Origin: a virus
DNA length: 32,350 bases
IMG/VR virus record: IMGVR_UViG_3300010354_000329
Coordinates: 1 to 32,350 of that record
Strand: one strand, 5' to 3'
This document shows, piece after piece, positions 12,371 to 20,017 of the stretch. A program made the translations under genes and the position numbers. The notes below the pieces were generated by a model, which did not search any database, was not told the DNA's origin, and was given only the letters and a program-made list of their open reading frames with translations. Positions within the stretch are counted from its first letter, which is position 1. Every line of letters starts with the position of its first letter.

Positions 12371-13562
12371 GAGCAGCACCTGCGACGAGCATCCCGGCAA
12401 GGCCTCCGCCGGGAGCGTAGAACCACGTCTCCATGGCCTGCCGTGCCCCGAGGTAGCCTTCCTGCGAATGCCAGTCATCGGGCGGGCACAGAGCCGGTGC
12501 GATTCGCACGACCACGCCGTCAACCGTGTCGATGCCGTCGGTGTCGATCACTCGCCGCATGCGGGCCGCTTGCTTGTGCAGGTGGCCCGTGTGGAACTCG
12601 CGGTAGCGGCATCGGCTCCAGGCGTCGGGCACCTCGAGGGCCATCAGCGACGGCAGCTTGCCGCGAGCCTTGTCGCCGTGGGCGAAGCCGATGAGGTTGC
12701 CGGCATGCTCAAGGTACTGGCGGTGCGTGTAGGCCTGGTGAATCGTCACCCGCTTGTCGGGTTCAAAGTGCGTCGCCAACAGCAGGCGGAACCACGCGGT
12801 CATCGTCTCGTCGTGGTTGCCCGGGACGCAGACAACATCGGTCGTGCAGGTCTCGGCCGACCGTTCGACAAGGTAGGTGGCCGCGGCCGTACCGGTCTCA
12901 ATCATCTTCTCCAACCGGCCGTCGCGCTCCAGCTGCGTGCCGCGCGTCGTCTTGGCGTCGGGCGTGTCGTAGTGGTACACGTCGCCGAGAAAGGCAATCG
13001 TTCGCCGGGCGGGCTCTTGCCGGTCGCCAGCGTCGATGAGCCGCAGCCCGGCGTCACGGACCAAACGGTCGGCGTGGTCCAGGTCGTAGTCGTCACCGCC
13101 GGTCGTGCGGCCCCATGCGTATTTGCCAAAGTGCGGGTCGGCCACCACGATCACCTGCCAGACGCCGTCACGCTTGGCCTTCGTCGCCTTCGCCTTGGGC
13201 TTGCCGATGCGGCCCGAGGCGGCGGCCCCGGCGATCATCGCCTCGACGGCCTCGCGGATGCCCGGCCCGGCCTTGGGCTTGAGCCGCACGTGCACGCGGT
13301 GTAACTCAGTGACCACCGGCTCGCCGGTGTTCTTGTCGGCCGTCAGGCCTTCCCACTTCGTCGCCTCGCTGGTGGCGACCTCAAATCGCTCCATGTCGGC
13401 GTCGATGTGCCGCAGCAGGTCCTCTACCGTGCGGATGCGGGCCGAGACGCTGCGGACCTCGAGGCCGTCGGCCGTGTCTTTTTTGGTGACCTCCTCAATG
13501 GTCAATCCGTGGTCGCCGCTCATCTTGGCGGCGATCTCGCTCACGACACTCTTTCGAGCCAT
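12363..13562 (-). CDS. Calcineurin-like metallophosphoesterase
   Basis: A 399-residue protein. All metal-binding blocks of the family are seen: Asp142-x-His144 in VVADPHFGKYAW, Gly-Asp193-194 in FLGDVYHYD, Gly-Asn-His-Asp 248-251 in CVPGNHDETM, His-Gly-Asp around 295-297 in GFAHGDKARG and His-x-Gly-His-x-His 324-329 in EFHTGHLHKQ. The first ~130 residues are a separate basic, helical region (GKPKAKATKAKRDGVW just before the catalytic part) that may bind DNA. Phage homologs act as nucleases or phosphatases; substrate unknown. It overlaps the small gene upstream by 22 bases and the Nmad1-like gene downstream by 8, forming a nucleic-acid-related mini-cluster in the late operon. Confidence 0.85.
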   Translation of the reverse strand: MARKSVVSEIAAKMSGDHGLTIEEVTKKDTADGLEVRSVSARIRTVEDLLRHIDADMERFEVATSEATKWEGLTADKNTGEPVVTELHRVHVRLKPKAGPGIREAVEAMIAGAAASGRIGKPKAKATKAKRDGVWQVIVVADPHFGKYAWGRTTGGDDYDLDHADRLVRDAGLRLIDAGDRQEPARRTIAFLGDVYHYDTPDAKTTRGTQLERDGRLEKMIETGTAAATYLVERSAETCTTDVVCVPGNHDETMTAWFRLLLATHFEPDKRVTIHQAYTHRQYLEHAGNLIGFAHGDKARGKLPSLMALEVPDAWSRCRYREFHTGHLHKQAARMRRVIDTDGIDTVDGVVVRIAPALCPPDDWHSQEGYLGARQAMETWFYAPGGGLAGMLVAGAARA

Positions 13563-13795
13563 GCGAGCACTCCCTGGTATTGAACGTTCGCAATGCCACG
13601 GTCATTGAGCGTTCGCGCAATCGCCTCGGCCGCCGGCTTTTTCTTCGCGCCAAACCGGCCAGCTTGATAGGCCTCTTTGATCTGGCGAAGGGTGTCAGCG
13701 TGTTCCGCCGACACTCGGTGATGCCACGACTGGGGCTGACGGTCCCGAAGGTTGCTCATGACATCGTCGATCACGCTGCCGCTTGGCTGTGCCAT
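13541..13795 (-). CDS. Small putative DNA-binding protein
   Basis: An 84-residue protein from ATG 13795 with a helical core HADTLRQIKEAYQAGRFGAK, KKPAAEAIARTLNDRGIAN and YQGVLAWLERVS. The spacing resembles a small helix-turn-helix domain (AEAIARTLNDRGI ... VLAWL). It lies four bases after the HExxH gene and overlaps the metallophosphoesterase by 22 bases, so it may be a partner of that enzyme. No named family. Confidence 0.55.
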   Translation of the reverse strand: MAQPSGSVIDDVMSNLRDRQPQSWHHRVSAEHADTLRQIKEAYQAGRFGAKKKPAAEAIARTLNDRGIANVQYQGVLAWLERVS

Positions 13796-13798
13796 GCG

Positions 13799-14086
13799 TC
13801 ACTCCTCGTGGTCGTCTGGCTGCCGGAATCCCTCGGCATCAAGCAACCCGCTGACCGTCTCGGAGAACTCGCAGACGGCGTCCTCGCTCAAGTCAGGCCA
13901 GCGGGCGTGAATCAGTTCGTGGAGAATCGTGTCAAGCAGGTCGGCACCGTGGAGCCCTTCACGGAGAAAGATCGTGCGCGTCGTGTAGTCGCACTTCCCA
14001 TCGCAATCACGAAGCCGGGCATTGCGCTGAATCTTCCAGCGTTGCTCGCCGACGTAGACCGTGCGCCGCTTCCTGATCGGGGCCAT
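13799..14086 (-). CDS. Small HExxH zinc metallopeptidase-like protein (SprT/WLM-like)
   Basis: A 95-residue protein with the zinc motif HELIHARWPDLSED (HExxH, then Asp/Glu downstream that may supply the third ligand) following DLLDTILHELIHARW. The N-terminus has a short beta part with two Cys (RDCDGKCDYTTRTIFLREG). Many phages carry such mini-metallopeptidases related to SprT; substrate unknown. It follows the glycosyltransferase gene by four bases. The motif is clear; peptidase activity is inferred. Confidence 0.75.
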   Translation of the reverse strand: MAPIRKRRTVYVGEQRWKIQRNARLRDCDGKCDYTTRTIFLREGLHGADLLDTILHELIHARWPDLSEDAVCEFSETVSGLLDAEGFRQPDDHEE

Positions 14087-14090
14087 ACCC

Positions 14091-15077
14091 CTACGCTACC
14101 GACGCTGTCCAGCCGGCGAGCCGGCGGTCGTACTCGGCCTTGGCGTCCGGTGCGAACCGCCGGTTGATCAGCGACTTGATGATCTCCCCTGACGCGAGCT
14201 CGGCCTTGGCCTGGCAGGCGTGCTGAAACACCAGCCGCCCCTCGCTGTCGTGCTGGCAGATCGCCGGGTGTCGCCAGTCGGGATTCTTGGGCGGCATGTG
14301 ATACCGCTGCCCGCAGAGGTGCCACGCCAGCAGGAACGTGTCCTTGTCCCCGTAGACGAACTTGTAGACCTCGTCGCTGTGGTCGTTGAGGCAGAGGGCC
14401 ACGTCGAGTGCCTTGGCGTGCCGCCGGCGGTCCACCAAGATCTGCCCAGACTCAAAGGGCCGGGCCTGTGGCACGGGCTCAAGCCCCACGGCCCGCCAGG
14501 CGGCCTCTGGCACCCACTGGGCACGCTCCCGGCTGGGGGGCAGATCGGGCCAAAACATGGCCCCAGACCGCTGGTAGGCCGTGTCGTGGAAAAGGTAGCT
14601 CGGGTCGACAGCCGGCACGTTGTCTGCGTCCAGGAGCAGCACCTCGGCAAAGCCGCAATGCGACAAGGCGAACGACTTGAGCCACCAGCCGGCGTGCTGG
14701 GGCGACCGGGCCACGGACCGGGTGAAGATGCCACGCTCCCGGCAGAACTGGCCGACGTCGACCAAGCGGACGCCGGGCTCGCCCTCAAAGACGCCCCGGA
14801 TCGGGCCCGGCATCTCGTGCGAGAAGTGCCAGACCTCGACGGGCAGGCGGCAGCCGAGGCCACGCAGGGCGGCGATGAGGTGGAAGGCAAGCCTGGCGTA
14901 GAGGTCGCCGCCGGCGACAATCACGATCCCGGTGTATTCCCGGCTCGTGGGCATCAAGACCGGCGGGTCGTCAAGCACGTCGGCCAGAGCGGCCCGGAAC
15001 TGGTCGGACAAAGGGCACCTCTGCCCGTATGGTAGGGAGGTGGTGGGGGCGGGCCGCAGGGGGTGGTGATTTTGCAT
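14091..15077 (-). CDS. Glycosyltransferase, GT71/MNN1-like (alpha-mannosyltransferase-type)
   Basis: A 328-residue protein with a GT-A nucleotide-sugar pattern: SREYTGIVIVAGGDLYARLA, a DxD motif in EVLLLDADNVPAVDPSYLF, AMFWPDLP, ESGQILVDRRRHAKAL and GDKDTFLLAWHLCGQRYHM. This order is that of the MNN1/ALG-type mannosyltransferase family (Mannosyl_trans3). The enzyme would transfer a sugar from a nucleotide donor in the cytoplasm. ATG 15077 overlaps the small CGC gene by 107 bases; ATG 14954 would avoid this overlap but lose 41 residues that look coding-like. It lies among late genes, pointing to a role in modifying virion or host glycans. Confidence 0.8.
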   Translation of the reverse strand: MQNHHPLRPAPTTSLPYGQRCPLSDQFRAALADVLDDPPVLMPTSREYTGIVIVAGGDLYARLAFHLIAALRGLGCRLPVEVWHFSHEMPGPIRGVFEGEPGVRLVDVGQFCRERGIFTRSVARSPQHAGWWLKSFALSHCGFAEVLLLDADNVPAVDPSYLFHDTAYQRSGAMFWPDLPPSRERAQWVPEAAWRAVGLEPVPQARPFESGQILVDRRRHAKALDVALCLNDHSDEVYKFVYGDKDTFLLAWHLCGQRYHMPPKNPDWRHPAICQHDSEGRLVFQHACQAKAELASGEIIKSLINRRFAPDAKAEYDRRLAGWTASVA

Positions 15078-15240
15078 GAACAGCGACTCTGCCGATGCGA
15101 TTTAGCCATTCCTGCCGTTTCTCGCAGCCGCAATCATCAATCCCGACAACACGAGCCACGCGGGAGAAGCGGCTTTTCGTGATGCCGACCGTTGCAAAAG
15201 CGTAGGCCACGAGGTCGCCTAGCCCTTTTTGATTTTCCAT
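14971..15240 (-). CDS. Small CGC-motif protein following the large tail gene
   Basis: An 89-residue protein whose ATG 15240 lies inside the end of the 1125-residue tail gene, 22 bases before its stop, in another frame. The first ~55 residues follow a pattern I have seen in phage tail regions: GLGDLVAYAFATVGITKSRF then GIDDCGCEKRQEWLNRIG (GLGD ... CGCxxRxxxLN). The remainder is basic and Pro-rich and overlaps the glycosyltransferase gene by 107 bases, so the natural C-terminus may be unusual here. Function unknown; the paired Cys could bind a metal or form a disulfide. Confidence 0.65.
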   Translation of the reverse strand: MENQKGLGDLVAYAFATVGITKSRFSRVARVVGIDDCGCEKRQEWLNRIGRVAVHAKSPPPAARPHHLPTIRAEVPFVRPVPGRSGRRA

Positions 15241-18200
15241 AGATAGTTCGGGACCGTGTTGGCAGGGACCGTGATTTCCTCGCCCTCCGCAAGCGCCTGC
15301 TCTTTGTCTTGCGACAACACCAGTGCGTCGGTGATGCCAGCGATTTGTCGCTTGACTACGTCTTGTTCGCCAACGCTGGTCATCTCGCCCCAGGTGACAT
15401 TGGTTGGTCCGCGCCCGACTACAAGGTATTTCTTGAAGTTCGCTGGCTCAGGACCAGGTCCGGTCCAAAAACGAACCTGCGCCGCTTGCGCGGGTACGGT
15501 CGTCGGCCATTCTCTTTCGCGGTCCTCGTAGTGGAGATTTGCTTCCAGGACGAACGTGACGTTGAGAGACAGCACTAGCTCGCCAAGCGTAGCCGTGCCT
15601 ACCTGCGTGAACACTTTTGCGGCACGGGATGCACTCAACCGGGCCAGCGCCTTAGTGGCAGATACCGTGCCTTGCAACATCCTGACACGCCGCTTGTCGT
15701 CATTTGCCGGGCCGGTATAGGTGGCCTGCGGGATGCGATCAAAAAATGCGTTTTGCCAGTGTGGGGGCTCAACTTCTAGATCAACGGCCGGGGCACCGAC
15801 AATCAGCCCTTTTTCGTCAATTTGTGCCTGCGTCCATAGTTCGTCGTGCGTGTAGGCGTTTTGCCACACGTTGAGCATAGAATTGAACTCATAGTCATCC
15901 AGGTCTGGAGGAACTTTTGCGACTGGCGACTCGTTCGGCAATCCAGACAGCCAGTAGAGTCCCTCTCCTTCCCGCACAAACTGCTCGCCACCTTCCTCCA
16001 TGTTCTTGACGTAGGCCCACGTCGGCACGGGATACACGATCATCCTGGCTTGTTCGCCGTCGATGCTGTCGCCGCAATACCAGTTGTTCTGCGCGAGAAT
16101 GTGCCCTTCGAGTTCAGCAGTGAAGTGCAATGGCGACGAATTGAGCGCAAGAATTCCCGGCAATGAGAAATAAATAGCCCGTCGCCATTGCTCCGGCCCT
16201 GTGTCGTGTCCCGAGATTGGAAAGTTAATTTCCGGCTCGGCACCTCCACGGAAATAAGGCCCCCAATACACTGCGTCTTGCGCAATCTCATTGCCATCCC
16301 CATCACAAGGCACGAGCCGCACCTCAAACGTCGTGATGTCTCCGTCGCAACGGATTGCCGATGCGTGCTTCTGCGGCGCAGACGGGTAGCCGCATCCGCT
16401 GACGAACCCTGGCGGGCATGGGTCAATGGTCGTGCCCAGTTCCCAAAAGGAACTGCGGTCAGCCGGGCTGGTCAGCGCCGGAACTTCCGGCACAAATCCC
16501 GCATCACCGATAGGTCGGTATCTTCCGAGCCCAGTCACTTGCTCGTCGGCGTCCTCGAGCTCAACCACTTCTGGACCTTGATTGCTTTGCAGAAACACAC
16601 CGCCAGACACTTCCAGAGACACGCGCCCAGGCAACGCCGTGGCAGATCGCATTTCCGTCACGCTCGCAACGCCGCCGATCGATCGCACAGACGAAGCAAC
16701 GTCGATCAGCGTCGCCGACGGAACATCGTCGGCCATTAGCCATGAGGCCCGCGCGGCCAACTGGCAAGGGTCTGCGGTGTCGTCGTCTGCGACCAAACTT
16801 CCATCGGGTGCGAACGTCAACAAGAAAAACGCTCGAGGCGGCTGGTCGGCTTCCCACGCCACAGAATATTTCAGGTTAGGCGTGACTTCGGTCACCGTGA
16901 ACGTGGCACCTACGGAGTCGCCGTTTTGCGTTAGCGACATTGCCGCTGCGATGGTGGCCTCAATCGTATCGTCTCCAGCCGGAACGACCGTGCGATTGAA
17001 CACGATCATGGCAGCTGCCATAGGACTGCTTGCTGGAGCTAGCAATTGTGCATTCTTCCGGACAAAAACAGACGCCAATTGTTGACTCTGCGATTCGCCT
17101 GGGAGCAGCAATGTTGCTATTGGACCGACGCGATTGCCAGGCTGTAGCCGCGGCCACACTTTGTGAGTATGGGTCGTTGTCGGTTCGTGTGGCCTGTTGC
17201 CGGCGCGATCGAACACTGCACTGTGGTCGTACACCGTGACTGTGTGCGTGCCTTGCGTCACCGGCACCTGGAGAGCAGCGGCCAGAACAATAGCGTTGCC
17301 GCGGATAGGTTCCGTTCCGTACAACGTTACGCTGTTCCTGGTAGTAGCGACACCATAAAAGCCGCTGTATATGTCATCCCATGCGGCAAACCCAACGCTC
17401 GGATTTCGGGCGTCTACTACAAACGCAGCGAAATCCTTTGTGAATTTTGCGGATCGCCAGCGTGCGTCGTAAAACCAGCCTTGCGGCCAATTTCCGACGC
17501 CACTGCCTTCGCCCGTCACGCCGTGATACAGATTGCGAGTCTCGTCGCTGTCTTCGTCCACGACGGACACCACGAAATAGCTGCCGTCCTCTTGCGTTGC
17601 GGCGTCGGATGCTGTCTCGGTGGGGCGAACTGTCGTGCTCATCGCAACGTCACCGTCCCGGTACAGCGTCACCCGCTGGCCGAGGATTTTCTTGACGGGC
17701 TTGTCCGTGTAGCCCGGCAGCGCGTCGCTTGAGCGTGTCGGCTTGAATTCGACGCCGGCGTGCGAACCAGCGGACATTTGCGGCGAATCGCCGATGGACG
17801 CCGTGACGCATAAGGTGCCCATTTCCGTCGGCTGCTCGGTCACGATCATGCGGTGCGAGTAGCCGCCGTAATGAATTCGCTCGTCACTGCCTACAGCAAT
17901 AATCGCGGTCGAGTAGTAGGCGACTTCTGGCAGCGGCCTGCCTTCCCACCACTCGTCCGTGTACCCCAAGTCTCGGTATATTGGATCGTCCAGCGGAGGC
18001 TCTGCGACCCACTGGCTGACACCAGGAGGTCTAGTAACCATCTCGCCCCACTCTTCTATGCCGTCTCGTGGCAATGAATCCAGTTCCGATAGCGAAGCGT
18101 AAGGGTTGAAAAAAGGAGTGATTTCGGAAAGGCTGATCGCGTATCGGTTATCGTCGCTGTCGCCGTTGACTGGACGAACATTAAGTAGTGAATACATGTC

Positions 18201-18596
18201 TTCTGGCAGATTGACCGTGCCAACCGTGACGCTCGATTCAGCCACGGCCCCCGACGGCATGGTGACGCTAACACTGCCATCGTCGTGGGCCAAATCCTGA
18301 CCGACTAGGATTCCGCCTGTTTCTGGGGCTACGTCTCCATTGACTGCCAGCGTCGCCGGAAAGAAATCGGCATACAGCTGAAACGCAGTCGGCCCGAACG
18401 CTACGAGTTCTACGCCGCCGTCCGTGGCAACGTAGGCAGTGCCGCCAAGTGGAGACGACACCACAAGCGGATCGCAATTGAGTGACTGAGGATCCCACTC
18501 CGGGTGGACGTAGCCAGTGTCAATCGCCTCGAGCGGTGCGCGAACGATCTCGATCCATTGGCAGCAGCAGCGGCAAGAGTTGTTGCGTCGCGGCAT
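15219..18596 (-). CDS. Large tail protein, probable tip, baseplate or receptor-binding component
   Basis: A 1125-residue protein. The start is ATG 18596, overlapping the upstream stop as TGATG; the ~51 residues of open frame before it are Arg-rich shadow. The N-terminus carries a Cys cluster, NSCRCCCQWIEIV. The rest is beta-rich and multi-domain, with Ig-like pieces (VILAAALQVPVTQGTHTV-like strands near residue 440 ending FDRAGNRP, and AAAMIVFNRTVVPAGDDT near 500) and further Cys in the last third (TIDPCPPGFVSGCGYPS). No enzymatic motif found. It lies right after the tape measure and two structural genes, the usual place for tail-tip and host-recognition proteins. Base composition is clearly lower in G+C than neighbours (28 of 60 in 17041-17100), hinting at separate acquisition. 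Confidence 0.7.
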   Translation of the reverse strand: MPRRNNSCRCCCQWIEIVRAPLEAIDTGYVHPEWDPQSLNCDPLVVSSPLGGTAYVATDGGVELVAFGPTAFQLYADFFPATLAVNGDVAPETGGILVGQDLAHDDGSVSVTMPSGAVAESSVTVGTVNLPEDMYSLLNVRPVNGDSDDNRYAISLSEITPFFNPYASLSELDSLPRDGIEEWGEMVTRPPGVSQWVAEPPLDDPIYRDLGYTDEWWEGRPLPEVAYYSTAIIAVGSDERIHYGGYSHRMIVTEQPTEMGTLCVTASIGDSPQMSAGSHAGVEFKPTRSSDALPGYTDKPVKKILGQRVTLYRDGDVAMSTTVRPTETASDAATQEDGSYFVVSVVDEDSDETRNLYHGVTGEGSGVGNWPQGWFYDARWRSAKFTKDFAAFVVDARNPSVGFAAWDDIYSGFYGVATTRNSVTLYGTEPIRGNAIVLAAALQVPVTQGTHTVTVYDHSAVFDRAGNRPHEPTTTHTHKVWPRLQPGNRVGPIATLLLPGESQSQQLASVFVRKNAQLLAPASSPMAAAMIVFNRTVVPAGDDTIEATIAAAMSLTQNGDSVGATFTVTEVTPNLKYSVAWEADQPPRAFFLLTFAPDGSLVADDDTADPCQLAARASWLMADDVPSATLIDVASSVRSIGGVASVTEMRSATALPGRVSLEVSGGVFLQSNQGPEVVELEDADEQVTGLGRYRPIGDAGFVPEVPALTSPADRSSFWELGTTIDPCPPGFVSGCGYPSAPQKHASAIRCDGDITTFEVRLVPCDGDGNEIAQDAVYWGPYFRGGAEPEINFPISGHDTGPEQWRRAIYFSLPGILALNSSPLHFTAELEGHILAQNNWYCGDSIDGEQARMIVYPVPTWAYVKNMEEGGEQFVREGEGLYWLSGLPNESPVAKVPPDLDDYEFNSMLNVWQNAYTHDELWTQAQIDEKGLIVGAPAVDLEVEPPHWQNAFFDRIPQATYTGPANDDKRRVRMLQGTVSATKALARLSASRAAKVFTQVGTATLGELVLSLNVTFVLEANLHYEDREREWPTTVPAQAAQVRFWTGPGPEPANFKKYLVVGRGPTNVTWGEMTSVGEQDVVKRQIAGITDALVLSQDKEQALAEGEEITVPANTVPNYLWKIKKG

Positions 18597-19168
18597 CAGA
18601 GCGCCCCGACGGCAAACTTGTGCTCTCCGGTCCCGGACTCTTTCCAGAGCAATTGCACAGGCCCGCAGCTTGCCGATTGCAGCTGCGTCCGGTCCGAGTC
18701 CTTGACGACGGCGTATCCGTGGTCGTCGCTCAGGACGTGAACGACACACGCAAAAGCACCGCCAATCGCCGCCGCACCCATTTTGCCATCGGCGATTGGC
18801 TCCATTGCGACAACAAACGTGTTGCGGTGCGATTGCGTCGTCGGAGTGGTGCCTTGCAGGATTGGTCCTGACGCAAACGACCTAGCACGCACAGACGCTG
18901 GATCAGTGCCGTCTAATGTGCCGCCAGATGGGTTGATGGCAATTCCCGAAATTCCCAAGACGCCAAGCCACGGCACGTCAAAACCGCTTGTGTTTCTCAC
19001 AAGCACTGAATTGTAAGAATTGCTTGTTGGTGCAAGGCTGCCGGCGATCTGGCCGTACCGCCCCCCCAGCACGACGTCCGCCGCTTCCTGCGCCCGGTTC
19101 CACGCCCGCGCTGAAATAGCCTTCGACAGCTTTTGTCCAGGCTCGATGCGTCCGTCTTGCCGCGGCAT
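18596..19168 (-). CDS. Phage tail-associated structural protein
   Basis: A 190-residue protein starting MPRQDGRIEPGQKLSKAISA, followed by AWNRAQEAADVVLGGRYG and a beta-rich part (VLVRNTSGFDVPWLGVLGIS, HRNTFVVAMEPIADGKMGAA, GGAFACVVHVLSDDHGYAVV). The pattern, an N-terminal helix that may dock to the tail and a beta domain, suits a small tail or fibre adaptor. It is coupled to the large tail gene by TGATG. Role inferred from position. Confidence 0.65.
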   Translation of the reverse strand: MPRQDGRIEPGQKLSKAISARAWNRAQEAADVVLGGRYGQIAGSLAPTSNSYNSVLVRNTSGFDVPWLGVLGISGIAINPSGGTLDGTDPASVRARSFASGPILQGTTPTTQSHRNTFVVAMEPIADGKMGAAAIGGAFACVVHVLSDDHGYAVVKDSDRTQLQSASCGPVQLLWKESGTGEHKFAVGAL

Positions 19169-19172
19169 GGCC

Positions 19173-20015
19173 TTACCCGATCCCGAGGCTTGAGAAGTTT
19201 TCCTCGCGGTAGACGCGATTGACGTACACGTGCTTGGGCCGCTTGATCAGCGTGGTGCCGTCGACGGCGTCCTCGTAACGCACCCAGAGGTACTCGTGGC
19301 CCTTCTTGGTCGTCACCGTGATTGAGCCGACGGCTAGGTTGCTCGCATTGGGTGACGCCGTGAACTTGTAGCTCAGGCTCCAAGGGCCATCGCCACGCTC
19401 TGAATCCCATTCTTGCGAGCCAGAGCAGCCCACGAACAAGACCTCGCCGGCGGCGAACCCTCGGAAGGCGCTTTGGTTCACGGTCCCTGTCAGGTTGGCC
19501 AGCGTGTTGATGTAGCCCTGCGTCACGTACTGCGACGGCACGTCGTAGGTCTCGGTCCACTGGAGGGCTGGGATCACCACGTCGACGCCGGCGACGCTGT
19601 TGTCGTCGACGCCGATGGCACCCTGCATGTTGGGTGCCCCGGTTCCATACCGAGACTCCGAGAGCGCCTGCGTGATGTGCGTCGTGCCGCCGCCAGTGTC
19701 AAACGACCGGGCCCGCTTGAGTGGATTCTGCTGGCTGGGGTCGTCGGCCCCTTCCTTGACGTAGTTGACCGTGACCTGCCACGCGTCATCGCCGAGATAC
19801 TCGACGCTGTAGCTGTCGGGCAGGAAGATGGCGTCCGTGCCGGGGTACTGCCAGAAGCTGCCGCTGATCGTGGCGTTGATGTCGTTGTGAAGGACGACGT
19901 CGTTCGTGGTGCCAAACACCTTGTAGGACCTGGTGTAGGACGCGGACGCCTTCTTGCCCAGACGGACAATCGTCGCAGACCGGCTCTGGCTGTCTTCGAC
20001 CCAGGTCAGTGGCAT
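19173..20015 (-). CDS. Minor tail protein (distal tail region)
   Basis: A 280-residue beta-rich protein two bases after the tape measure stop. It starts MPLTWVEDSQSRSATIVRLG and contains DAIFLPDSYSVEYLGDDAWQ with VTVNYVKEG, VVIPALQWTETYDVPSQYVT, FAAGEVLFVGCSGSQEWD and a C-terminal KKGHEYLWVRYEDAVDGTTL. Genes in this slot of siphoviruses encode distal tail or tail-tip proteins. I do not recognise a specific family, and no hydrolase motif is seen. Confidence 0.65.
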   Translation of the reverse strand: MPLTWVEDSQSRSATIVRLGKKASASYTRSYKVFGTTNDVVLHNDINATISGSFWQYPGTDAIFLPDSYSVEYLGDDAWQVTVNYVKEGADDPSQQNPLKRARSFDTGGGTTHITQALSESRYGTGAPNMQGAIGVDDNSVAGVDVVIPALQWTETYDVPSQYVTQGYINTLANLTGTVNQSAFRGFAAGEVLFVGCSGSQEWDSERGDGPWSLSYKFTASPNASNLAVGSITVTTKKGHEYLWVRYEDAVDGTTLIKRPKHVYVNRVYREENFSSLGIG

Positions 20016-20017
20016 GG

